DNA from: G963665085 sp963665085
GTDB taxonomy: Bacteria; Bacteroidota; Bacteroidia; Bacteroidales; JAAAOM01
DNA: 64,000 nt
Assembly (NCBI GenBank): GCA_963665085.2
Contig: CAXXXS010000002.1
Coordinates: forward strand, 496,001 to 560,000
Direction of reading: 5' to 3'
Shown: positions 27,595 through 34,239 of the stretch, piece by piece
How positions within the stretch are numbered: position 1 is the first letter of the stretch
Layout of the letters: each line of letters opens with the position of its first letter
Notes under the pieces: generated by a model
What the model was told of the DNA's origin: nothing
What the model saw: only the letters and a program-made list of their open reading frames with translations
Databases searched by the model: none
Made by a program: the position numbers and the translations under genes

Positions 27595-28188
27595 TTATCT
27601 CATCACTCCAAGACCTATAGTTGTTAAAATTCCGGCCATTATTAAACCTACTACAATTGAAATTCCAACAAGGACCAATAAACTAACAAGAAAATAACTC
27701 ATTGTTTTTTCTTCAGGAACTTCTGTCATAGGTTTAAACCCTTTATAAAGAATCACAAGGCTATAAATACTTCCTACAATAGCTAATACAGATAATGAAG
27801 GAAATATATAAAAAACACCTGCTACCATTGATGCTGTATAAGAATATGCTACAAGTTTTAATGATTTTTCAGTATCAACACTTGCGGAAAAATTGGGTGC
27901 TAATATTCTTATTACCCATGCGCTAAGAAAAATGCTAATTACTATGTTAACATAATTTGTTATTGCATGGCGCAAACCGAATGAAAACGAGGAATAATGG
28001 ATCCCTAAAAATGATCTGGAACCAATTAAACCATAACCAATAAATGATGCGACAGCAGGTATTAATGCTAGAATTAACACATAACCTGTAAAAAGTTGTT
28101 CTTTTGTTTTTGTTTCGTTTTTTATTATTAACCATTCATTATCTGGTTGTAATAAAATTCCTTTAACTCGTTGAATAATTGAATCCAT
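27595..28188 (-). CDS. Yip1-family membrane protein
   Basis: A 197-residue protein beginning MDSIIQRVKGILLQPDNEW, a typical short amphipathic start of Yip1/DUF1282 proteins, then five hydrophobic segments (for example GYVLILALIPAVASFIGYGL; ITNYVNIVISIFLSAWVIRI; TASMVAGVFYIFPSLSVLAI; LVSLLVLVGISIVVGLIMAG). It is an inner-membrane protein. The bacterial members have no established activity. It converges on the DHOD-like gene and shares the terminator. Confidence 0.88.
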   Translation of the reverse strand: MDSIIQRVKGILLQPDNEWLIIKNETKTKEQLFTGYVLILALIPAVASFIGYGLIGSRSFLGIHYSSFSFGLRHAITNYVNIVISIFLSAWVIRILAPNFSASVDTEKSLKLVAYSYTASMVAGVFYIFPSLSVLAIVGSIYSLVILYKGFKPMTEVPEEKTMSYFLVSLLVLVGISIVVGLIMAGILTTIGLGVMR

Positions 28189-28336
28189 TTTACTTTAGAA
28201 TTAGTTATTTATGTAATTAAAATCTATTTAAACGATTGGCTAAAACCCATACTAATTTACATACAAAAAGTTAAAAAAAATAACACATCAACAACAAACA
28301 ATAAAAGATATCTAAAAGACCAATCTTTTTTTAATT

Positions 28337-28768
28337 TCATGCCAGATGTAACGCTAATTTCTCTTCAAATCTTCCAGGTTTATACCCCATCCATCTATCT
28401 ACAATTTTTCCATCTGTATTTATTAAAACATATGCTGGATATCCCGTTATTCCATATTGAAGACCAACTCCACCAGAAAAACCCGCTCCATCAGATAAAT
28501 TTATCCATGAAATATTATCTCTTCTGGTCCCTTGTTCCCACATGCTCTTAGAAGTATCCATATTTACTGCTATAACATTTAGTTTATCTGCATATTTCTC
28601 ATGAATAATCTTAATATCCTTTGCTGCTTTCATACATACCAGGCAAGTCATACTCCAGAAACTCATCAGAATATACTTATCATTATAATCAGACAAACTA
28701 TGTTTTACCTCATCCAAATCAAATAGATTTGAATCAACCATATTATCCCCAACAGAAAGTACTGTCAT
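28337..28768 (-). CDS. Thioredoxin-like protein (TlpA-type)
   Basis: A 143-residue thioredoxin fold with the redox motif SMTCLVCMKAA (Cys-Leu-Val-Cys) and the cis-proline loop GYPAYVLIN. It lacks a signal peptide, so it should be cytoplasmic, unlike most TlpA/ResA proteins, which are exported. A CLVC active site is unusual compared with CGPC or CxPC; it still has both cysteines. The substrate is unknown. It is transcribed away from the molybdate locus, and the two share a 220-base divergent region. Confidence 0.85.
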   Translation of the reverse strand: MTVLSVGDNMVDSNLFDLDEVKHSLSDYNDKYILMSFWSMTCLVCMKAAKDIKIIHEKYADKLNVIAVNMDTSKSMWEQGTRRDNISWINLSDGAGFSGGVGLQYGITGYPAYVLINTDGKIVDRWMGYKPGRFEEKLALHLA

Positions 28769-28893
28769 TTTATTTTGTTTTAATTTTAATCAATGATACA
28801 AAAACATTTTTTCTTCCAACTGTTTATTTTTTGTTTTTGTGTATCTTTTACATCCTTGAAAAATTACATTAATGTATAATCAAACATAAAAAC

Positions 28894-28907
28894 TTACAAA
28901 TTTGTAA
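28894..28907. promoter_or_regulatory. 14-bp palindrome in the divergent region upstream of the ModE-like gene
   Basis: TTACAAATTTGTAA is a perfect palindrome about 90 bases upstream of the first ModE-like gene and 125 bases upstream of the thioredoxin-like gene. It contains an AAATTTG core similar to a -7 element. It may be an operator or simply promoter sequence; I cannot tell which. Confidence 0.35.
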
Positions 28908-28992
28908 ACAAATGCCAGATACAGAAATCACATAAAAATAACATAACCAAATGATTAATTGTTTTGGCATGAAATTTATCTTTCAGTTTGGC

Positions 28993-29367
28993 ATGAAGAC
29001 AGCTTTCAACATAGAAGGAAATCTTGAAATTGTAAAGGATGGGCGTTCCTTTCTGACATCTAAAAGAATTGATTTGCTTAAGATAATTAAACAAAAGGGC
29101 TCGATTAATGCTGCTTCAAAAGAATTAAGAATGTCATACCAACAGGCATGGCACTATATTAAAGAAATGAACGAGATAGCACCTTTACCTTTAGTTGTCA
29201 GACAAAGGGGTGGGATCAATGGCGGTGGGGCTGTAATTACTAAGTTTGGTGAAAAAAGCATTAAAGAATTTGAAAGTTTGTGTGAAGCACATAATCATTT
29301 CAAAACTGATAAAACAGATAATTTATGGCTGTGTTTTTTTAATCCCGTTATTCAGATAAATGAATAA
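28993..29367 (+). CDS. ModE-type winged-helix regulator, N-terminal domain only (copy 1)
   Basis: A 124-residue protein starting MKTAFNIEGNLEIVKDG. An in-frame upstream extension of 14 residues is unlikely. It has the ModE/LysR-type winged helix: RIDLLKIIKQKGSINAASKEL, then MSYQQAWHYIKEMN as recognition helix, and the wing RQRGGINGGGAVIT. The C-terminal molybdate-binding (TOBE/Mop) domains found in E. coli ModE are absent; a separate Mop gene follows immediately. It probably represses or activates the downstream molybdate genes, alone or with the Mop protein. The gene ends inside a 26-bp inverted repeat that looks like an operator. Confidence 0.85.
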   Translation: MKTAFNIEGNLEIVKDGRSFLTSKRIDLLKIIKQKGSINAASKELRMSYQQAWHYIKEMNEIAPLPLVVRQRGGINGGGAVITKFGEKSIKEFESLCEAHNHFKTDKTDNLWLCFFNPVIQINE

Positions 29368-29370
29368 CGG
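29345..29370. promoter_or_regulatory. Inverted repeat, candidate ModE-type operator 1
   Basis: CCGTTATTCA (29345-29354) and TGAATAACGG (29361-29370) are perfect 10-bp complements around a six-base centre. It contains the CGTTAT...ATAACG half-sites of ModE-like operators, which also occur at 29995-30016. It overlaps the stop codon of the first ModE-like gene. A terminator is unlikely because no T-run follows. Confidence 0.5.
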
Positions 29371-29398
29371 AAAATCTAAAATGTTAAACAAAATATCT

Positions 29399-29611
29399 AT
29401 GAAATTAAGTGCCAGAAATAAATTAAAAGGTATCATCAAATCAGTTGACGAAGGCCTTATTACATCAAAAGTGGTCATCGACCTCGGTAATGGAAATGAG
29501 ATAGTATCAATCATATCAAAAGATGCAATTTCAGAATTGGAATTAGAAGTAGGAAAACCTGCCTTTGCAATTATAAAATCAACGGAGGTTATTGTTGGTG
29601 TCCCTGATTAG
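29399..29611 (+). CDS. Molybdopterin-binding TOBE/Mop (molbindin) protein
   Basis: A 70-residue single TOBE domain beginning MKLSARNKLKGIIKSVDEGL, the usual start of molbindins; two in-frame ATGs upstream (29360, 29381) would add a non-conserved tail, and the first lies inside the inverted repeat. Other family marks are GLITSKVVIDLGNGNEIVSI and PAFAIIKSTEVIVGV. Molbindins form oligomers that bind molybdate or tungstate in the cytoplasm. Its place between two ModE-type DNA-binding proteins suggests that it supplies the metal-sensing half of a split ModE, or stores the oxyanion. Confidence 0.9.
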   Translation: MKLSARNKLKGIIKSVDEGLITSKVVIDLGNGNEIVSIISKDAISELELEVGKPAFAIIKSTEVIVGVPD

Positions 29612-29649
29612 TAATATCCCAATATTCGTTCATGAAATAAACCGTAAAA

Positions 29650-29982
29650 ATGACAGAGGTTGAATTGCATATAAATATTCTAAAAGAAGGTAAACTCCTG
29701 CTTAATCCTGATAGGATAAAATTATTACGTTCTATTCATCAGACAGGAAGCTTACTTACAGCCTCAAAGAAGATTGGTGCTTCATACAACAAAGCATGGA
29801 GAATTTTAGAAGCATTAAATACATCATCGGGCAAACCATTAATTGAAAAATTAAGAGGAGGGAAAGATGGTGGTGGTGCCATTGTTACTGATTTTGGAAA
29901 ATTAATATTAAATGAATACAACGAAATAGAAAAGATGGTAAATAACTTTTCTAAGAAGTTAAATATGGAGATCAATTTATAA
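29650..29982 (+). CDS. ModE-type winged-helix regulator, N-terminal domain only (copy 2)
   Basis: A 110-residue second ModE-like DNA-binding domain. Motifs: RIKLLRSIHQTGSLLTASKKI, GASYNKAWRILEALN, and the wing LRGGKDGGGAIVTDFGKLIL. It is clearly related to the gene at 28993 but diverged (the helix differs), so it may bind a different site or form a heterodimer. It too lacks a TOBE domain. A CGTTATCT...AGATAACG inverted repeat lies 13 bases after its stop, in front of the TrmO-modABC genes. Confidence 0.87.
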   Translation: MTEVELHINILKEGKLLLNPDRIKLLRSIHQTGSLLTASKKIGASYNKAWRILEALNTSSGKPLIEKLRGGKDGGGAIVTDFGKLILNEYNEIEKMVNNFSKKLNMEINL

Positions 29983-29994
29983 TTTTTTACACGT

Positions 29995-30016
29995 CGTTAT
30001 CTTCGAATAGATAACG
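29995..30016. promoter_or_regulatory. Inverted repeat, candidate ModE-type operator 2
   Basis: CGTTATCT (29995-30002) and AGATAACG (30009-30016) are perfect complements around TCGAAT. The CGTTAT...ATAACG half-sites resemble ModE operators of Proteobacteria (CGTTATAT-type). It lies 20 bases before the TrmO-like start, a suitable place to control the trmO-modABC transcript. It differs from operator 1 by two bases in spacing. Confidence 0.6.
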
Positions 30017-30035
30017 AACTAAAAGACAAGTTACT

Positions 30036-30521
30036 ATGGAAACAATAATATTAAATCCGATTGGAGTTATTCGAACCCCTCATAAAAATATAAAAAACAT
30101 ACCTATACAGCCGATAGCAGCTGAGGGGTTTAAAGGATATATTGAATTGCTTCCTGAGTATATTGATGGATTAAAAGATTTGGATGGATTTTCTCATATT
30201 ACTCTCCTATATAGATTTCACAAAATTGAAAAATATGAGCTTCAGGTAATTCCTTTTATGGATACTGAAAAACACGGAATTTTTGCTTGTAAAGCACCTA
30301 AAAGACCAAATGCAATTGGATTATCAACAGTTAAACTTATTAAAATTGAAGGAAATATTATTCATATTGAGCAAGTTGACATGCTGGACGGGACTCCACT
30401 AATTGATATCAAGCCTTTCTATCCAAAATATGACAACAGGGAAAATGTAAAAATTGGATGGTTGGAGAAAAATAAAAATATGCCAATAGAAAAATTACGC
30501 TCCGACGAGCGGTTTAAATAA
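30036..30521 (+). CDS. TrmO/TsaA-family tRNA methyltransferase-like protein
   Basis: A 161-residue protein of the TsaA-like (UPF0066) family, the SAM-binding beta-barrel found in E. coli TrmO, which N6-methylates t6A37 in tRNA. Motifs: NPIGVIRTPHKN, LDGFSHITLLYRFH, CKAPKRPNAIGLSTVKL and DMLDGTPLIDIKPFYPKYD. It lacks the C-terminal domain of the longer E. coli enzyme, like archaeal forms. It sits between the ModE-like regulator and modA, 24 bases before modA. In metal-uptake loci such short TsaA proteins may act on something other than tRNA; this is inference. The TrmO symbol is therefore withheld. Confidence 0.88.
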   Translation: METIILNPIGVIRTPHKNIKNIPIQPIAAEGFKGYIELLPEYIDGLKDLDGFSHITLLYRFHKIEKYELQVIPFMDTEKHGIFACKAPKRPNAIGLSTVKLIKIEGNIIHIEQVDMLDGTPLIDIKPFYPKYDNRENVKIGWLEKNKNMPIEKLRSDERFK

Positions 30522-30545
30522 AAAACCCACATTAATAATAACACA

Positions 30546-31361
30546 ATGAAAAAAAAATCTAAAAATAAATTACCAAGAAAAATATCTGTTACTAGTTGTA
30601 TTGGATTATTGATAATATGTGGATTGGGATGTTCTAAATCAGCAAAAATTAAAGAAAACGTTATCCATCCAGAAAACACAATCATGGTTTATTCAGCAGC
30701 AGGGTTAACTAATGTAATAAATGAAATTGCCGATTCATTTGAGACTAATTATAAAATACACATAAAAACAAACCTGGCATCAAGTGGAACACTTGCCAGA
30801 CAAATAGAACAAGGAGAAAGACCTGATGTTTATATATCTGCAAGCAAAAGATGGATAGATTATATTGATAGCCTGGGATACATAATACCAGGATCAAAAT
30901 CTGCTATTTCTCGAACAGAATTAGTTTTAATTGCTCCAATAGAAAGTTCTATTGAATTAGTGGATATTGATAGCTCTACGAATATTATCTCTCTTTTAGA
31001 ATCAGGTCGATTATCAATAGGAGATCCATCACATGTTCCCGCTGGTAAATATGCAAAAGAATCTTTGGAATATTACGGATGGTTCAAAAAACTAGAGAAT
31101 AAATTGCTCCCGGCAAAGGGTGTCCGTTCTGCACTTATGGTTGTAGAAATGGAAGAAGCCCCCCTTGGAATTGTATATCGTACTGACGCCCTGAAATCTG
31201 AAAAGGTTAAAATTTTGGGCACATTCCCAGGGAAATCTCATACACCAATACAATTTATTGCCGGTCTATGTAAAGATAACCAGGAGGCAAAAGATTTCTA
31301 TGCTTATCTGAATTCAGAAGCATCAAAAGCTATTTGGTTAAAACATGGTTTTATTAAATAA
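30546..31361 (+). CDS. modA: Molybdate/tungstate ABC transporter, substrate-binding protein ModA
   Basis: A 271-residue periplasmic binding protein. The N-terminus is basic with a hydrophobic segment and a lipobox-like GLGC (Cys at about 29), so it is probably a lipoprotein tethered to the inner membrane. Ligand-binding segments typical of ModA: MVYSAAGLTNVINEIADSFE, NLASSGTLARQIEQGERPDVYISAS, and GDPSHVPAGKYAKESLEYYG. It captures molybdate or tungstate and delivers it to ModB. modB follows after 11 bases. Confidence 0.95.
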   Translation: MKKKSKNKLPRKISVTSCIGLLIICGLGCSKSAKIKENVIHPENTIMVYSAAGLTNVINEIADSFETNYKIHIKTNLASSGTLARQIEQGERPDVYISASKRWIDYIDSLGYIIPGSKSAISRTELVLIAPIESSIELVDIDSSTNIISLLESGRLSIGDPSHVPAGKYAKESLEYYGWFKKLENKLLPAKGVRSALMVVEMEEAPLGIVYRTDALKSEKVKILGTFPGKSHTPIQFIAGLCKDNQEAKDFYAYLNSEASKAIWLKHGFIK

Positions 31362-31372
31362 AATATAAAAAG

Positions 31373-32074
31373 ATGGCTGAACTACTGGAATTTAACAATG
31401 CGGAATTACAGGCAATAGCTCTATCAGTGAAAGTTGCTGTCTATTGCTCTCTCATATCTTTGCCCATTGCTTTATGGGTTGGGTATAAAATGGCCAGGCA
31501 TAATTTTTATGGTAAATCTGTTGTCGAAGGAATTATTCATCTTCCTTTAGTTATGCCACCAGTAACAACCGGGTATCTTTTACTCCTGCTAATGGGTTCT
31601 AAAAGTTTAATTGGCAGGTGGTTGTTCTCAGTATTTGGAATAAAGTTGGCTTTTACGTTTCCTGCAGCTGTTATTGCATCTGTCTTTGTCTCGTTTCCAT
31701 TAATCGTTCGCTCTATTCGTACCGCCATGGAAATGGTAGATACTGGCCTCGAAGAAGCTTCTCGTATTTTAGGTGCAGGAAAAATAAAAACATTTTTTAA
31801 GATTACTGTTCCTCTGGCTCTTCCCGGTGTAGTCTCCGGAACAATTCTGGCTTTTGCCAGGTCGTTGGGTGAATTCGGAGCAACCATAACATTTGCAGGA
31901 AATATTGAAGGAGAAACACAAACATTACCATTAGCTATATTCTCTTATATGCAGGTTCCAGGTAAAGAAGGTGCAACATTGAGACTGGTAATTGTATCTA
32001 TCATCATTTCTTTTATTGCTATGACAGCATCAGAATGGTATATAAAGAAAATGAAAACACAAAGAGGAGAATAG
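31373..32074 (+). CDS. modB: Molybdate ABC transporter permease ModB
   Basis: A 233-residue inner-membrane permease with five to six hydrophobic helices. It carries the EAA loop EEASRILGAGKIKTFFKITVPLALPG and the ending FARSLGEFGATITFAGN found in ModB and related anion permeases. It pairs with ModA and ModC to import molybdate or tungstate. modC begins 196 bases downstream, a gap filled by a repeat element, so modC may need its own translation signals but is likely on the same transcript. Confidence 0.96.
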   Translation: MAELLEFNNAELQAIALSVKVAVYCSLISLPIALWVGYKMARHNFYGKSVVEGIIHLPLVMPPVTTGYLLLLLMGSKSLIGRWLFSVFGIKLAFTFPAAVIASVFVSFPLIVRSIRTAMEMVDTGLEEASRILGAGKIKTFFKITVPLALPGVVSGTILAFARSLGEFGATITFAGNIEGETQTLPLAIFSYMQVPGKEGATLRLVIVSIIISFIAMTASEWYIKKMKTQRGE

Positions 32075-32164
32075 AATACTTAGAGTGGCTAGAGTTTTAA
32101 AAAGAAGTAAAAAGTGAGAAGTAAAAAGAGGAAGAGTTGACAAAGGTAAAGAGGGCAAAAAATT

Positions 32165-32262
32165 GAATGATGATTTTTGATTTAAGATTGCTGAAGTGAT
32201 AATAATGAAAAAAAACTTCAAAAATCAAAAATCGCTATTCATCAATCTGAAATTAAAAAAAT
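32165..32262. repeat. Interspersed repeat family 2: hairpin element, copy 2
   Basis: GAATGATGATTTTTGATTT (32165-32183) and AAATCAAAAATC (32222-32233) reproduce the arms of the element at 21133-21240. The flanks (a GAATGATGAT start, then an AATCTGAAATT end) also match. It has been inserted, or has survived, between modB and modC; the stem is shorter here because the left arm has diverged. The preceding 80 bases (32090-32160) are purine-rich low-complexity DNA. Confidence 0.6.
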
Positions 32263-32270
32263 TTAGGATT

Positions 32271-33347
32271 ATGATTGAAGTTAATTTTAAATTAGAACGT
32301 AAAGACTTTAACATTGAATTAAAAGAAACTTTTCCCAAAGGCATCACAGGCGTGTTTGGACCAAGTGGTTCGGGAAAGACTTCATTGCTTCTGGCCATTT
32401 CCGGTCTTGTAAAACCATCTGAAGGAGCAATCTTTATAAATGGCCGTAAAGTTTTCCATTCGGAAACAAACACTGATGTTCCGGTTGAGAGACGAAATAT
32501 CGGCTACGTTTTCCAGGAGGGACGTTTATTTCCTCATCTGACTGTTAAGAAAAATTTAATCTATGGCTATAAGGATAATTCAAAGATTAATTTTGAGGAA
32601 GTTGTTGAACTACTCAACATTAAGCACTTACTTAAAAACAAACCCATGCAGATTTCAGGAGGTGAACGACAACGAACTGCTTTGGGGCGTTCTCTGCTTT
32701 CATCTCCAGAAATATTACTTCTTGACGAACCCTTTTCTGCAGTTGATACCAGCTTAAGGAAACAAATTTTACCTTTTGTTATACGAATTCAACAAAAAGT
32801 TAATATTCCAATTTTAATAGTAAGTCATGACCTCCCCGATCTTTTAAAGTTAACCGATACTTTAATTGTAATTAAAGATGGAAAATGTCTTGGCCATGGA
32901 AAATACTACAATCTTATGAAAGACAATTCTGTTGCAGAGATATTTGGTTCTGGGACATTGGTCAACTCAATCGATATGAAAGTTATAGAGTCTGCACAGG
33001 AAAACGGACTTACCATACTGGGAGTTGAAAAAGGAAATGAGATAATACAAGTAAAATGTGAAAAAAGTAAAGACAGATATGAAGAAGGAAAAAACATTAA
33101 AATTTTCATTAATGCTGATGATATTGCATTATCAACATCAAAATTAGAGGGAGTTACAATTCAAAATCAGTTGAAAGGTGAAGTAACCGACATCATCCAT
33201 CGAGATGCAACTTTACTTTGTGTCGTTGATGTTGGATTTACTCTCGTGGTAGAAATTACAGATGAATCGCGAAAAAGAATGAACATTCAAATTGGAAGTA
33301 AAATTTGGTGTTTATTCAAATCGGCAGCCATCGATATGGCAGCTTAA
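32271..33347 (+). CDS. modC: Molybdate ABC transporter ATP-binding protein ModC
   Basis: A 358-residue ATPase. I start it at 32271 (MIEVNFKLERKDFNIEL) because the longer frame would begin inside the repeat element. Walker A is GPSGSGKTS (about 30-38), the Q-loop is YVFQEGRLFPHLTVKKNL, the signature ISGGERQRTALGRSL and Walker B ILLLDEPFSAVD. A C-terminal TOBE/Mop domain (from about 285: TIQNQLKGEVTDIIHRDATLL) is typical of ModC and may sense internal molybdate. It drives import through ModB. Confidence 0.95.
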   Translation: MIEVNFKLERKDFNIELKETFPKGITGVFGPSGSGKTSLLLAISGLVKPSEGAIFINGRKVFHSETNTDVPVERRNIGYVFQEGRLFPHLTVKKNLIYGYKDNSKINFEEVVELLNIKHLLKNKPMQISGGERQRTALGRSLLSSPEILLLDEPFSAVDTSLRKQILPFVIRIQQKVNIPILIVSHDLPDLLKLTDTLIVIKDGKCLGHGKYYNLMKDNSVAEIFGSGTLVNSIDMKVIESAQENGLTILGVEKGNEIIQVKCEKSKDRYEEGKNIKIFINADDIALSTSKLEGVTIQNQLKGEVTDIIHRDATLLCVVDVGFTLVVEITDESRKRMNIQIGSKIWCLFKSAAIDMAA

Positions 33348-33386
33348 CAAGTTCTGATTTACTAAATAATTTAACACAAAACAAAA

Positions 33387-33417
33387 AGAATAAAAGGTTT
33401 TGTAAAGCCTTTATTCT
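33387..33417 (+). terminator. Possible hairpin after modC
   Basis: AGAATAAAAGG (33387-33397) and CCTTTATTCT (33408-33417) form a stem of about ten base pairs with one bulged A. No T-run follows, so termination is only possible. It sits between modC and the next lipoprotein gene and could equally be a leader structure of the latter. Confidence 0.3.
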
Positions 33418-33518
33418 CAGATAACCGCTCTTTAGTAAGGATACGGAAAGGGAAAAGTATTTTTTATAAAAAAGAAAGTCAAACGAATTAACAATATGTT
33501 CAACCAAAAATAAAAGTT

Positions 33519-34211
33519 ATGAAAAAGAGTATTTATGTTTTAATTGTGCTTGTTTTAGCACTCGCTTCATGTGAAGATTCTGGCAAAGAAGATACGATAA
33601 TATCGCAAGGTGATTATCCGGTAAAAGAATATTATCTGGAACGAAATCCAAATACAAATCCATGGGGTGTTGGGATGGATTTTATCCATGATGAATGTAG
33701 CCTTGAAGAAACCGAATTAGATTACATGTACTTAACCGAAGACTCTGTAAATCAATATGACATCGATTTTTATACAGTAAAAGCGTATTATACAGATGAT
33801 AATGGTGACACACAGTCTGAAGGATGCCCGGCAATGCTCTTAGGAGAAGGAGTTACTGCTTGCAAGATTGGTGAAGGAATTGACTTTTTTGATTCGTTGT
33901 TAACAGTAACAGAAGAGATGATAGGCTCTCTTGTAACAGAACAGGAAGTTGATTATGAAGCATGTAAAAATGAAGATGGCAAATACGATCGTGAATTATT
34001 ATTTGCAGCACTTGAAGAATGTGTAATCGGCCAAAGTTTTAGAGGAAACATACTTGAAATTCCTGATGGTAAAACAGAAGAAGAAGTTCAAGCAGTATAT
34101 CTTATCAAAACAGCTGAGGAAGGTTACACAAAATTCATGGTAAGACAATTTAAAGGCGAAATACCAAATGAAAAGCAAACGCTTGTGAGATGGCAGGTTA
34201 TCAGTGAATAG
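33519..34211 (+). CDS. Cysteine-containing lipoprotein at the head of the metal-uptake run
   Basis: A 230-residue putative lipoprotein (MKKSIYVLIVLVLALASC, lipid Cys18) with five further cysteines in short motifs: HDEC, EGCPAML, TACKIG, YEACKN and EECVIG. It is rich in acidic residues. No known domain is recognised. It ends 28 bases before the start of the TonB receptor gene, and no terminator was seen between them, so it is likely the first gene of that transcript. Surface exposure and paired Cys suggest a role in binding or handing over the same ligand, but this is only inferred from position. Confidence 0.75.
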   Translation: MKKSIYVLIVLVLALASCEDSGKEDTIISQGDYPVKEYYLERNPNTNPWGVGMDFIHDECSLEETELDYMYLTEDSVNQYDIDFYTVKAYYTDDNGDTQSEGCPAMLLGEGVTACKIGEGIDFFDSLLTVTEEMIGSLVTEQEVDYEACKNEDGKYDRELLFAALEECVIGQSFRGNILEIPDGKTEEEVQAVYLIKTAEEGYTKFMVRQFKGEIPNEKQTLVRWQVISE

Positions 34212-34239
34212 ATTTATAAAAGCTCAAAATCACCAGATT

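Noticed and set aside
28195..28336. Possible small RNA gene in the gap between Yip1 and thioredoxin genes
   Set aside because: AT-rich, no stable stem or terminator seen, so no support.
31537..31887. 116-residue open frame on the minus strand opposite modB
   Set aside because: Shadow of modB; no start signal or family resemblance.
33348..33518. Possible cobalamin or other riboswitch before the metal-uptake run
   Set aside because: I looked for the B12-box and other leader motifs and found only a weak bulged hairpin at 33387-33417.
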